Below, in pieces: positions 1 to 6,877 of a DNA stretch of 37,628 nt. Position 1 is the first letter of the stretch; each line of letters opens with the position of its first letter. The stretch is from Anoxybacillus sp. J5B_2022. GTDB lineage: Bacteria > Bacillota > Bacilli > Bacillales > Anoxybacillaceae. The notes beneath the pieces were generated by a model. It searched no databases. It saw only the letters and a program-made list of their open reading frames with translations, and had not been told where the DNA came from. Where the stretch lies: NCBI RefSeq assembly GCF_026847645.1, contig NZ_JAPSMC010000026.1:1-37628 (forward strand). The letters run 5' to 3'. The position numbers and the translations under genes were made by a program.

Positions 1-648
1 AATGCTAGATAACGTTTCTTTAAACATATCAAGCGCAGAAATAATGCGGGAAAAGCGGCTTGTAATATCTTGCATGTACGGGCGAACCTCTTCCTCTATA
101 TAGGGAAATGTAGGGTGATCAAGCGATTTCATCATTTCCGCTTGAGCTTCCACGATTTGGCGTAGCTGATGAATTTTCACTTTCCAGCGATAGACGCTAT
201 GTCCAATGTCGTTTTCAAACGGTGTTTTAAACACTTGTTTTTCAAGTGTTTGTATATGATTCGCTATGTCATCAATCATTTGTAAAAAATGAAATGTAAC
301 GACGTTTAAAAATTGGTACAAAATAAAGCTCGGACGCCAAGCGTGTTCTGGATGATGGCATAGCTTCTCTTTGATCTTCTCAACAATCGGTTCTGCCCGT
401 TCCGTATAACTAATGACTCGCTCTTTCGCGATCATCAGCTGCAGTTTTCTGATTTGCCGATTATCGCCAAGAAAAGCAAGCGACACAAACACAAAGTCAC
501 CGTATACATCAACTTTCGGAACATCATTTCCAAGTAAAAGAGCGTCTTTAGCTAACGGATGAAGCTTCATTTGTTCGGCAAGTGCTAGCAGTTCCTTTTT
601 CGTTTCCGCTGTAAAATGAGTCCAGCCATTTTTTATGTTCGTGATCAT
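1..648 (-). CDS. CorA-family divalent cation transporter, partial (N-terminal part)
   Basis: The first 216 residues of a protein that runs off the left edge; the frame is open to base 1. The sequence opens MITNIKNGWTHFTAETKKEL and resembles the cytoplasmic N-terminal funnel domain of CorA-type Mg2+/Co2+ transporters: mixed alpha/beta, then long charged helices. The two C-terminal membrane helices and the GMN signature would lie outside the window, so the family call rests on overall resemblance only. An AAAGGA ribosome site sits upstream of the ATG. A second, complete CorA protein lies near 20.1 kb, so the organism would have at least two. The gene points away from the CDF metal exporter's terminator and is probably transcribed separately. 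Confidence 0.65.
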   Translation of the reverse strand, partial: MITNIKNGWTHFTAETKKELLALAEQMKLHPLAKDALLLGNDVPKVDVYGDFVFVSLAFLGDNRQIRKLQLMIAKERVISYTERAEPIVEKIKEKLCHHPEHAWRPSFILYQFLNVVTFHFLQMIDDIANHIQTLEKQVFKTPFENDIGHSVYRWKVKIHQLRQIVEAQAEMMKSLDHPTFPYIEEEVRPYMQDITSRFSRIISALDMFKETLSSI

Positions 649-680
649 CTACCCGTTCCTTTCTTTTTGTCTATAGTATG

Positions 681-713
681 AAAAAAACCTTAATCGTTTA
701 TGAGCGATTAAGG
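681..713 (-). terminator. Rho-independent terminator of the CDF transporter gene
   Basis: A 9-bp perfect stem (CCTTAATCG/CGATTAAGG) with an 8-nt loop is followed on the minus strand by seven T. The loop and the upstream arm overlap the last codons and stop of the transporter gene. Confidence 0.85.
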
Positions 714-1561
714 CTTTCGTCTGGTTCAATATGAACATGTGTCGTTTCGATATGATGTTGCTGTTTCATCATTTTCTCTACTTCATCGGCAATTTCATGA
801 CTTTCTGCGACCGTTAAGTCGGCGGCGACATGAATGGTGACATCAAGAATAATTTGATTTCCAACCATCCTCGCTTTCACGTCCGATACGCGCTTCACGC
901 CGTCAATCGCCGCAATTTCTCGCTCATATCTTGTCAACGCTCGTTCATCGAACCCGTCCGTTAACAGATGCGACGTTTCGAAAAAAATATGCCATGCTGC
1001 TTTGCATATAATCATGCCGATGAGAAATGCCACGAGCGGATCAAGCCACCATACTTGCCACTGAGCACCACCAATTCCGACCACTGTTCCGATGCTGACA
1101 AGGGCATCGGATAAATGGTCTTTCGCTGCTGCAGCCAGCGCTTGGCTATTTACTCGTTCGGAGAGCCGTTTATTAAACCAATATACGCCTAACATGACAG
1201 CTGCTGAAAACACACCAACCCACGCCGCAATCGGTTGCGGCGTCGCCTCCCGCTCACCGTGAAAGAGAGACAGCCCCCCTTTGCCAACGACATCTAACCC
1301 AATCGACATCATAATAAAGGCAGCAATAAGCGACGAAATATTTTCGGCGCGCGAATGACCATACGGATGGTTATGGTCGCGCGGCTTTTGGGCGATTTTA
1401 ATGCCGATCAAAATCGCCACTGAGGAAATAATATCACTGAAGTTGTTCCATCCGTCCGCTGTCACTCCGTCTGAATGCGCTGTATAACCAATGATTAATT
1501 TAATGATCGCTAAGCTAATATAGCTAGCGATACTCACCCAAGCCCCTAATTCTGGCTTCAT
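698..1561 (-). CDS. Cation diffusion facilitator (CDF) family metal exporter
   Basis: A membrane antiporter that exports divalent metals such as Zn2+, Fe2+, Mn2+ or Cd2+ in exchange for protons. Family features are visible in order: the metal-site helix with DGVTADGWNNFSD, the HPYGHSRAEN motif after helix 3, a second metal helix with KDHLSDALVS (HxxxD), and a cytoplasmic C-terminal domain ending in THVHIEPDE. About six membrane helices and 287 residues fit the family. The start is the ATG at 1561, because GGGTGA lies 5-6 bases before it; an ATG 30 bases further upstream has no ribosome site. B. subtilis YdbO and YeaB are the nearest relatives I can name. The metal cannot be read from sequence alone. 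Confidence 0.9.
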   Translation of the reverse strand: MKPELGAWVSIASYISLAIIKLIIGYTAHSDGVTADGWNNFSDIISSVAILIGIKIAQKPRDHNHPYGHSRAENISSLIAAFIMMSIGLDVVGKGGLSLFHGEREATPQPIAAWVGVFSAAVMLGVYWFNKRLSERVNSQALAAAAKDHLSDALVSIGTVVGIGGAQWQVWWLDPLVAFLIGMIICKAAWHIFFETSHLLTDGFDERALTRYEREIAAIDGVKRVSDVKARMVGNQIILDVTIHVAADLTVAESHEIADEVEKMMKQQHHIETTHVHIEPDESLNRS

Positions 1562-1761
1562 TCGCTTCACCCTTACTTTTCCTACTTGCATGTATTAGTT
1601 TACCAGCGTGGCACCTTGTGAGTCTACAGCAACAAAATTGCGATATCGAACAACTATAGAATGAGACAAACTTTTTCTCACTTAGTGAACTTTATTGCAT
1701 TAGGCAAAAAATGAGCTGTATTTATTGTTTACAAAAGATTTATTATGTAAACATAATAGCT

Positions 1762-1791
1762 AAAAAGGAAGCTCTTTCGTTAGAGCGACCT
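1762..1791 (-). terminator. Probable terminator of yodJ
   Basis: An imperfect hairpin (AGG, two mismatches, GCTCT / AGAGC, CCT) is followed on the minus strand by five T. It abuts the yodJ stop codon. The roughly 170 bases between it and the CDF gene hold only that gene's promoter region. Confidence 0.55.
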
Positions 1792-2691
1792 TTATATTTT
1801 TTTCACGATTTGGAAATATTCTTCAAGCGTAATGTCTTTTTCAAAAATGACTTTTGCTGCTTTTTTGCCAACATACCGGATGTGCCACGGCTCATATTGA
1901 TAGCCCGTGATTGCCTCTTTCCCTTTTGGGTAGCGAATAATAAATCCGTATTCATGGGCGTGGGCGGCGACCCATTTCCCTTCTTTTGTATCACCGAATG
2001 CAGCTGTAAGACTAGATTTCATACTTAGACTAGAAATATCAATCGCTAGTCCCGTCTGATGTTCGCTCTGTCCTGGGAATGCAACCGCGTGAATCGCTTT
2101 TTCTTTTCCGTTTTTCTTCACTTCTTCATCGAATAGCTCTTTTTGCCGATCGTACGACCGATAGCCGGACACCGCCACTAATTGGATGCCTGCTTTATTT
2201 GCAGCGGCAAATAGTTGTTCAAGCGCCTTAGCTGCTTCTAAACGCATATAACGTTTTTCAACATTCGTTTCAGAAAACGAAAACGGTACGTTCGGAACAA
2301 CTAAATCGCTTGGTTTATACGAAGCTGGCAAACTTTGTTCTTTATTAACGAGCGCTAAAATATTCGTTGGGTTCATAATTACTTTCTGACCGTTTTGCAC
2401 TTCAATCACGTTCCAATATTTTGCTTCCAAAAGCAAATCCGGGTCAGCTGGCGGCTCCGTTTCAGGATCGATGCTTGGATTTTGGACCGCATCCGGCTGT
2501 TCCGTGCTAGGTTGCTCCACATTAGATGGCGTAGGCTCTTCGGTCGACGGTTTCTCTGTTATGGGTTCATTCGGTCGTTCTTCCGTCTGTTTTTGCTCAG
2601 TTGACGGTTTTTTCGGCAGCGAATTTTCTTGGATGGGCGCGCAGCCAGCCGCGAGGCAAACCGCAGCGAGTATTAACAATGTGCGTTTCAC
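1792..2691 (-). CDS. yodJ: D-alanyl-D-alanine carboxypeptidase lipoprotein, VanY/M15B family (YodJ-like)
   Basis: A cell-envelope zinc carboxypeptidase that trims D-Ala from peptidoglycan stem peptides. With the start at GTG 2691 the protein opens MKRTLLILAAVCLAAGC, a textbook lipoprotein signal with lipobox LAAGC. A Pro/Glu/Thr/Ser-rich linker of about 60 residues follows, then the VanY domain with SGYRSYDRQ, the zinc motif SEHQTGLAID and EPWHIRYVG. The start rests on AAGGTGA four bases upstream. A longer frame would begin inside the deoD terminator hairpin, which argues against it. The gene lies directly downstream of deoD on the same strand, the same neighbourhood as in B. subtilis. Confidence 0.9.
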   Translation of the reverse strand: MKRTLLILAAVCLAAGCAPIQENSLPKKPSTEQKQTEERPNEPITEKPSTEEPTPSNVEQPSTEQPDAVQNPSIDPETEPPADPDLLLEAKYWNVIEVQNGQKVIMNPTNILALVNKEQSLPASYKPSDLVVPNVPFSFSETNVEKRYMRLEAAKALEQLFAAANKAGIQLVAVSGYRSYDRQKELFDEEVKKNGKEKAIHAVAFPGQSEHQTGLAIDISSLSMKSSLTAAFGDTKEGKWVAAHAHEYGFIIRYPKGKEAITGYQYEPWHIRYVGKKAAKVIFEKDITLEEYFQIVKKI

Positions 2692-2710
2692 TCTCTTCAC
2701 CTTACTTTGA

Positions 2711-2736
2711 AACACCCTTGGGTCCCCAAGGGTGTT
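2711..2736 (-). terminator. Hairpin after deoD, probable terminator
   Basis: A perfect 11-bp stem (AACACCCTTGG/CCAAGGGTGTT) with a 4-nt loop begins a few bases after the deoD stop. The minus-strand T tract is short (three T); the plus strand has TTTTGTTTT. It may be leaky, allowing read-through into yodJ. Confidence 0.6.
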
Positions 2737-2741
2737 TTGTT

Positions 2742-3446
2742 TTACACGCGAATCGCAGCTTCTAAAGCGACTTCGATCATCTCATTAAACGTTGTTTGTC
2801 GCTCTTGGGCTGTCGTTTCTTCTCCTGTTAAAATATGGTCACTTACCGTTAATACGGAAAGCGCTTTGCGACCGAATTTGGCAGCTAGCGTGTAGAGAGC
2901 CGCCGTTTCCATTTCTACTGCTAGCACACCGTAACGCGCCCATTTTTCAAACTCTGCATTTTCGTTGTAGAACATATCTGCCGTAAACACGTTCCCTACT
3001 TTTAATTGCAACCCTTTTTCTACACCAACTTCATAAGCGGTTCGCAGCAAGTCGAAGTTTGCCGTCGGCGCATAATCTACTCCGCCAAACGTTAGTCGAT
3101 TCATTTGTGAGTCTGTCGAAGCACTCATCGCTAAAATAACGTCGCGCACCTTTACATCTTTTTGAATCGCTCCGCATGTGCCGACGCGAATCAACGTCTG
3201 TACGTTATAGCTTTGCATCAACTCGTTGACATAAATCGATATCGATGGAACGCCCATTCCTGTTCCTTGCACCGAAATGCGATGGCCTTTATATGTACCA
3301 GTAAATCCAAGCATGCCGCGAACGCGGTTATAGCAAGTTGCCCCTTCTAAAAACGTTTCCGCAATATATTGAGCCCGGAGTGGATCGCCTGGCAACAAAA
3401 TTTTATCCGCTATTTCATGCTCTTTTGCTTCGATGTGAATACTCAT
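2742..3446 (-). CDS. deoD: Purine nucleoside phosphorylase DeoD-type
   Basis: Cleaves purine (deoxy)ribonucleosides with phosphate to a free base and (deoxy)ribose-1-phosphate in the cytosol; a salvage enzyme forming trimers of dimers. From memory it is very close to B. subtilis DeoD along its length: [58 protein letters not shown], the substrate-binding EMETAALY and the catalytic Asp in TVSDHILTG. The start at 3446 is set by AAGGAGG nine bases upstream and gives 234 residues, the family length. Longer in-frame starts lack a ribosome site and would run over the promoter. Confidence 0.97.
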   Translation of the reverse strand: MSIHIEAKEHEIADKILLPGDPLRAQYIAETFLEGATCYNRVRGMLGFTGTYKGHRISVQGTGMGVPSISIYVNELMQSYNVQTLIRVGTCGAIQKDVKVRDVILAMSASTDSQMNRLTFGGVDYAPTANFDLLRTAYEVGVEKGLQLKVGNVFTADMFYNENAEFEKWARYGVLAVEMETAALYTLAAKFGRKALSVLTVSDHILTGEETTAQERQTTFNEMIEVALEAAIRV

Positions 3447-3495
3447 TCGTGTGTCCTCCTTCAGTTTCATTTCAGCGAGGGAAATTCCCTTTCTC

Positions 3496-3525
3496 ATTGT
3501 ACACCCTTTATCGTTTAGATACAAT
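3496..3525 (-). promoter_or_regulatory. Likely SigA promoter of deoD, nearly symmetric
   Basis: On the minus strand TTGTAT, 17 bases, TACAAT leads to a start about 40 bases before the deoD ribosome site. Read on the plus strand the same bases give TTGTAC, 17 bases, TACAAT, so the element could fire both ways. The minus direction is favoured because deoD needs a promoter here. Confidence 0.5.
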
Positions 3526-3559
3526 GGGAGGACTAAACGCTTTCAAAAAGGAGAAAAGA

Positions 3560-3592
3560 ATGGGGAAAACATTAACAAAGCTAATTCGCTAG
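3560..3592 (+). CDS. Possible 10-residue peptide ORF
   Basis: ATG opens the peptide MGKTLTKLIR, with AAAGGAG six bases upstream, the plus-direction reading of the deoD promoter about 30 bases before that, and the palindromic terminator at 3610-3634 after it. That is a complete miniature transcription unit on paper. Very short frames with a ribosome site can arise by chance, and no family is recognised. Confidence 0.15.
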   Translation: MGKTLTKLIR

Positions 3593-3609
3593 CACAAACA
3601 AGCGAGCGC

Positions 3610-3634
3610 AAAAAAATAAAGGGAGCGCTCCCTT
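3610..3634 (-). terminator. Terminator of the small membrane protein gene
   Basis: The palindrome AAAGGGAGCGCTCCCTTT (stem 7, loop 4) is followed on the minus strand by a T-rich run with seven consecutive T. It starts directly after the stop of the downstream-reading gene. Confidence 0.7.
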
Positions 3635-4021
3635 TTAAGATGTTTTGGAATGGTAATGATCGTTCCGCCGATGCGCTAAATATTTTTGTTTAATGTATAG
3701 CACCTTTTTGTCGGCGCTTGTCGTATATTTTTTTGTTTTTTTCTCGTATCGATCAAACCATACACCGAACAACACATAAATAGGCAATAATAGCTCGATC
3801 GCGCCAAAATATACGTAAAAAATCTGCTTCCCGTGAAGCGACATATTCGCTAACATATAATACGAGCTGGCGATAATTGCGCCGATTGCCAACACATTGA
3901 CGGCATGCAACGCTGGAATTTTTCTGCGCCGATTGAATCTTCGCTCGATCGCTGCTTTTGCATACAATGTAGCCGCCGTCAATACTACGCCAAGAACCGC
4001 AGAAACAATCAATGCCGTCAT
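3635..4021 (-). CDS. Small membrane protein of unknown function
   Basis: A 128-residue protein with three likely membrane segments: residues about 1-20 (MTALIVSAVLGVVLTAATLY), about 40-60 (VNVLAIGAIIASSYYML) and about 68-88 (FYVYFGAIELLLPIYVLFG). The first loop is strongly basic (ERRFNRRRK) and the tail is Lys/His/Tyr-rich and hydrophilic. GAAAGGGG nine bases before the ATG supports the start. It has its own terminator and sits between deoD and a pair of small convergent genes. I do not recognise the family. The pattern suggests a positively charged inner-membrane protein, and nothing in it indicates a function. Confidence 0.75.
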   Translation of the reverse strand: MTALIVSAVLGVVLTAATLYAKAAIERRFNRRRKIPALHAVNVLAIGAIIASSYYMLANMSLHGKQIFYVYFGAIELLLPIYVLFGVWFDRYEKKTKKYTTSADKKVLYIKQKYLAHRRNDHYHSKTS

Positions 4022-4125
4022 AGGCGATAACCCCTTTCTCCATGAAAATTCCTAAAAATAGTCATCAATAACGAAGTGCAACTGGCGCATACTAATAAAC
4101 AACGAACGAAAAGGAGGAACGAACG

Positions 4126-4281
4126 ATGGGAAAAAAACATCGCAACCGCATTAATGGACAGAAAAAGAATAATCATGTTCCGCAAGAAGCGTTGCTTTCG
4201 GAAGAAGCTGCTCACGCGAAAGAATATTCGGCAGCTGAGCGGAAAAACGGACCTGGACATCACGATAATCCGTCTGACTAG
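4126..4281 (+). CDS. Small hydrophilic protein, 51 aa, unknown function
   Basis: ATG with a strong ribosome site (AAAAGGAGG, eight bases upstream) opens a 51-residue, very hydrophilic protein. It starts MGKKHRNRINGQKKNNHV, has an acidic/Ala-rich middle (EALLSEEAAHAKEYSAAE) and ends NGPGHHDNPSD. The composition (Lys/Asn/His rich, no hydrophobic core) is like that of small spore or stress proteins, but no family is recognised. The stop codon lies inside the hairpin it shares with the converging minus-strand gene. Confidence 0.65.
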   Translation: MGKKHRNRINGQKKNNHVPQEALLSEEAAHAKEYSAAERKNGPGHHDNPSD

Positions 4282-4316
4282 CAAACAAACCCTTGTTTTA
4301 CAAGGGTTTGTTTGCT
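4280..4316. terminator. Bidirectional hairpin between two converging small genes
   Basis: A perfect 16-bp stem (AGCAAACAAACCCTTG and its complement) with a 5-nt loop. It contains the end of the plus gene's stop codon at its left edge and the whole stop codon of the minus gene in its centre. Neither side has a long T run beyond the stem, although the stem itself is T-rich on each strand. Confidence 0.7.
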
Positions 4317-4456
4317 GAATCGACTTCATCGAACGATAATGTCGTCACTTTCGTATACTCCCCGCGAGCGACCTCCTCTTTCGATGCTTTTCGATTCAAC
4401 TCTTCTGAATCATCTATTCCCGGTGCGATCGTTGGAAATTCGTGTTGCTTTGACAA
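4298..4456 (-). CDS. Small acidic protein, 52 aa, TTG start, unknown function
   Basis: The frame begins TTG, seven bases after AAAGGGGG, and encodes (M)SKQHEFPTIAPGIDDSEE followed by LNRKASKEEVARGEYTKVTT and LSFDEVDSANKPL. The protein is soluble and acidic with no membrane segment. A TGn-extended -10 promoter lies about 60 bases upstream and a strong hairpin lies at its end, so the gene is a complete monocistronic unit. I do not recognise the family. No ATG exists in this frame near the ribosome site, so TTG is the only sensible start. Confidence 0.65.
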   Translation of the reverse strand: MSKQHEFPTIAPGIDDSEELNRKASKEEVARGEYTKVTTLSFDEVDSANKPL

Positions 4457-4519
4457 ATGCTCGCCCCCTTTCTTTCTCTATCCATTTCCTTGCACGTGCC
4501 GTTTTATTCACTTTTTTTC

Positions 4520-4548
4520 ATTGTATCATATTCTCGCATCGGATAAAA
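4520..4548 (-). promoter_or_regulatory. Extended -10 promoter of the 52-aa gene
   Basis: On the minus strand TGATACAAT gives a TGn-extended -10 (TACAAT). A weak -35 (TTTTAT) lies 17 bases upstream. The predicted start is about 45 bases before the ribosome site. Confidence 0.5.
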
Positions 4549-4566
4549 CTAATTATTTTGAATTTT

Positions 4567-4887
4567 CTAATTTTTAATGAAGTGAAGACGGCTAATTTTT
4601 TTCCATCCTTCGGAACATAGTTTATAATACGTTTGTCCTCGTACCCCTTCATCGATCAATACAATATCTCCAGTGCTCATATAGCGCGCTTTATAATCTT
4701 TTGGAAGTAAGTCCGCCACGTTAAACATGCGATAAACAACAGCTAACACTTCATCATGCATTGAAGCTGTCAAGGTAAGCCGATATACTTGCTCATATCC
4801 TTTCCCTTGCCCGAATCTTGGCGTTTGAAACAAGGTGACATCATATGTCTGTTTTGTTTTTAATACTTTTTTCAAAAGACTGACCAT
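4567..4887 (-). CDS. yodL: YodL-family protein
   Basis: A 106-residue soluble protein of the YodL family. B. subtilis YodL is about the same length; when overproduced it disturbs cell shape, and mutations in MreB suppress this, so a role in tuning the elongation machinery has been proposed. Visible family stretches are TYDVTLFQTPRFG, VLAVVYRMFNVADLLPKDY and STGDIVLIDEG with GQTYYKL near the C terminus. The start is the ATG at 4887, six bases after AGGGAGAGG; a GTG seven codons upstream lies across that ribosome site. In B. subtilis yodL also sits between deoD and yozD/yodN, so synteny supports the call. Confidence 0.88.
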   Translation of the reverse strand: MVSLLKKVLKTKQTYDVTLFQTPRFGQGKGYEQVYRLTLTASMHDEVLAVVYRMFNVADLLPKDYKARYMSTGDIVLIDEGVRGQTYYKLCSEGWKKISRLHFIKN

Positions 4888-4990
4888 CAATATCCTCTCC
4901 CTTTCCACATTTTCTACAACATATTAGCGGTTTAGCATGTCGATTCCTTTAGCAAAATGACAGTTGTTTTGTCGAATAACAACTATAGAC

Positions 4991-5026
4991 AAAATAAAAA
5001 AAGATTGGGAGGAATACCCAATCTTT
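4991..5026 (-). terminator. Terminator of the spo0M operon
   Basis: A 10-bp stem (AAAGATTGGG/CCCAATCTTT) with a 7-nt loop is followed on the minus strand by TTTTTATTTT. It abuts the spo0M stop. Confidence 0.9.
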
Positions 5027-5789
5027 AACCATACGATTGTATAAGCTGTGACAATTTTTGCGAAAGATGCGGAACGTCTTCGCTCGTGAGGCGAAAACGT
5101 ACGTACGATTCGTCCAAATCGAGCGCTTCCGCTAATAAACTGCCGATCCCGCGAGCACGGCGGTCAATTTGCAGCAACACGTCCACTTCTGTTTGTGAAA
5201 GCGGAAAAAAGATAACTTCCACTTCATCTAACTTTCCGTGAAACAAGCCGCTTTTTGGCACATACTCAAACTCTTGGACAAACGGCAGGCGATGATGCCA
5301 TGAAGCTTTTTTGCACTCTGCTTCGCGAAGCCGGAATCCAAGCGCTTCCATCGTCGCTAACAACGCAGTCATGACTGGAGTTGGCTCGACCCGGATATAA
5401 TCTTCATCCGTCGGATCGATCGCTTGTTTAATATCAAGACCCGTGTGAAGCCATACTTTCGTTTTGCCGACAGAAATTGGCGTATCGATCGGCAGCGTAA
5501 ATCGAAACGGGACGATCCTTTTTTCATATGCATCGACCGTCAATCGGTTTGTTACCTTCCACTTTCCGATAAGCGCATGGGCAGTCGTTTTTCGATCGTT
5601 CGCTTCCACCGTGTAAGTAGCGTACAACGAAAGATAAATGTGATCGATCTCTTGCGCGATGTGACCGCCTGCAATTTCGATGATTCCTTCGACGTCATCA
5701 CCAGCCATCAACCGCTCTGATAAAAGCTTCGTATCCACTTTGGCCGCACCGATTCCGATGCTTGCTAACATTTTATGAAACAATGACAT
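5025..5789 (-). CDS. spo0M: Sporulation-control protein Spo0M
   Basis: A 254-residue cytosolic protein of the Spo0M (SpoOM) family, an arrestin-like fold of two beta sandwiches. In B. subtilis, imbalance of Spo0M impairs early sporulation, and spo0M is reported to respond to SigW and SigH. It opens MSLFHKMLASIGIGAAKVDT. Other family stretches are GDDVEGIIEIAGGHIAQEID (strand of the N-terminal sandwich), VPFRFTLPIDTPISVGKTKV and VQEFEYVP...GKLDEVEVIF in the C-terminal half. GGAAGGGTGG lies seven bases before the ATG. The start lies inside the end of the kinase gene (17-bp overlap), so translation of the two is probably coupled. It is the last gene of a three-gene operon. Confidence 0.95.
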   Translation of the reverse strand: MSLFHKMLASIGIGAAKVDTKLLSERLMAGDDVEGIIEIAGGHIAQEIDHIYLSLYATYTVEANDRKTTAHALIGKWKVTNRLTVDAYEKRIVPFRFTLPIDTPISVGKTKVWLHTGLDIKQAIDPTDEDYIRVEPTPVMTALLATMEALGFRLREAECKKASWHHRLPFVQEFEYVPKSGLFHGKLDEVEVIFFPLSQTEVDVLLQIDRRARGIGSLLAEALDLDESYVRFRLTSEDVPHLSQKLSQLIQSYG

Positions 5790-6594
5790 CTTTTTTCCAC
5801 CCTTCCATCGTTCGTTCGATTTCTTTCATCAATTCGACAACATCGCGATACGGCGGGTCGATTTGCAACATTTTCCGCAAAATCGAACGAGCCGCTTCGG
5901 AAATCTCCAACTCTTCTTCCCAGCTTCGCTCTTCCTCCGTGTTCGGCTCGTACGATGAATAGAGCAAAAACAATAAGAAATGCCCTAACGCATAAATGTC
6001 GCTTCTCACATCAATCTCACGGCGCAGCTTTTTTTCGAGCGTATACGTGTCTAGGTGAGGAATTTGTTCATAAAGAAAACGTGCCAAACCAAAATCAATG
6101 ACATAGACGTGACCGTTTTTTAGCAAAATGTTCGGAATACGCAAATCGCGATGAACAACCCCTTTTTCATGAATGTATTGGACAACTGTTAATACACGTT
6201 TTAACAGCTCAAATGCTTCTTTTTCCGTATACATTTTTCCTTTTTCAAAAATAAGCGACTCGACTGTATCACCGTCGATGTATTCCATCACAAGATGTGG
6301 CACGCCATGTTCGATAAATGTTTCATATAACGCAGGAATTTGCGGATGCTCGAGCCTTTGTAAAATATTCGCCTCCCGCGCAAACGACTCGATTCTTGTT
6401 TTCTTTTTGACGGTTCGCATTTGTTTAACGACTACTTGTGTATTTGTCTGCAAATCCATCGCGACATACGTAATTCCGTAACTCCCCATACCGAGCTCGC
6501 GCACCACTTGATAGCGACCGCGCAAAACGGTGCCAGTTGGATAGCGCCGCTCGCATAAGCGCTCGATGAACTGGCGAAAATAAGAAAAATGCAT
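5773..6594 (-). CDS. Soluble Hanks-type Ser/Thr protein kinase (YbdM-like)
   Basis: A 273-residue single-domain protein kinase with no membrane segment and no PASTA repeats, unlike PrkC. The kinase signatures are intact: glycine loop ELGMGSYGITY (about 34-44), the ATP-positioning Lys in VVVKQM (about 58), catalytic loop HRDLRIPNIL (about 147-156), with Arg where most kinases have Lys, and the metal-binding DFGLAR (about 167). LRREIDVRSDIYALG supplies the late structural Asp. B. subtilis YbdM has the same build. There is no good ribosome site; the start lies two bases after the stop of the His-rich gene, so translation is likely coupled. It overlaps spo0M by 17 bases. Its substrate is unknown; Spo0M and the His-rich protein are candidates by neighbourhood only. 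Confidence 0.9.
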   Translation of the reverse strand: MHFSYFRQFIERLCERRYPTGTVLRGRYQVVRELGMGSYGITYVAMDLQTNTQVVVKQMRTVKKKTRIESFAREANILQRLEHPQIPALYETFIEHGVPHLVMEYIDGDTVESLIFEKGKMYTEKEAFELLKRVLTVVQYIHEKGVVHRDLRIPNILLKNGHVYVIDFGLARFLYEQIPHLDTYTLEKKLRREIDVRSDIYALGHFLLFLLYSSYEPNTEEERSWEEELEISEAARSILRKMLQIDPPYRDVVELMKEIERTMEGWKKDVIVS

Positions 6595-6596
6595 CG

Positions 6597-6788
6597 TTAA
6601 CTACCGAAGAAGCTCGAAAAAAAGCTACCGCTATGATGCTTCTTTTTATAATGCCCATGACCGTAATGGGAAGGATGGATATTTTTATAATGTTTGCCGT
6701 AATGGTCGCTACTCGTATAATGCCGCTTATGATAATGGTGGTGAGAAAGGCTTTCCTTGATAATCGATTTAATGATTTTTTTGAACAT
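6597..6788 (-). CDS. Histidine/tyrosine/lysine-rich small protein
   Basis: A 63-residue protein with 13 His. A short amphipathic basic N terminus (MFKKIIKSIIKESL) is followed by a His/Tyr/Lys/Gly core (SHHHYHKRHY, DHYGKHYKNIHPSHYGHGHY, KKKHHSG) and a Phe/Ser tail, SFFSSFFGS. This could bind metal ions (Zn, Ni, Cu) or membrane surfaces; that is inference from composition. AAGGAG eight bases before the ATG at 6788 decides the start; an ATG two codons earlier is too close to it. It is the first gene of the operon behind the SigW promoter, with the kinase two bases downstream. No family recognised. Confidence 0.75.
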   Translation of the reverse strand: MFKKIIKSIIKESLSHHHYHKRHYTSSDHYGKHYKNIHPSHYGHGHYKKKHHSGSFFSSFFGS

Positions 6789-6823
6789 GGTCATCGCTCC
6801 TTTTTTCGATTCGGTTATTTATG

Positions 6824-6851
6824 TATACGGAACAGAAGTTATGAGGTTTCA
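6824..6851 (-). promoter_or_regulatory. SigW-type ECF promoter of the His-rich/kinase/spo0M operon
   Basis: On the minus strand TGAAAC, exactly 16 bases, CGTATA: the SigW consensus (TGAAAC-N16-CGTA) without a mismatch. The predicted start is about 20 bases before the ribosome site of the His-rich gene. SigW responds to cell-envelope stress in Bacillus. Confidence 0.85.
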
Positions 6852-6877
6852 AAAATTTTGCGAAGGGGATCATCCGC

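Noticed and set aside
1671-1695. Inverted repeat around CACTTAGTG upstream of the CDF gene as a metal-repressor operator
   Set aside because: The palindrome is short, its position relative to a promoter is unclear, and it matches no operator I can name.
2692-2715. Upstream GTG start of yodJ
   Set aside because: It lies within the deoD hairpin and lacks a ribosome site; the GTG at 2691 gives a proper lipoprotein signal.
4018-4329. A 103-codon minus-strand frame opposite the 51-aa gene
   Set aside because: It is mostly the complement of the 51-aa gene and its terminator and has no good ribosome site.
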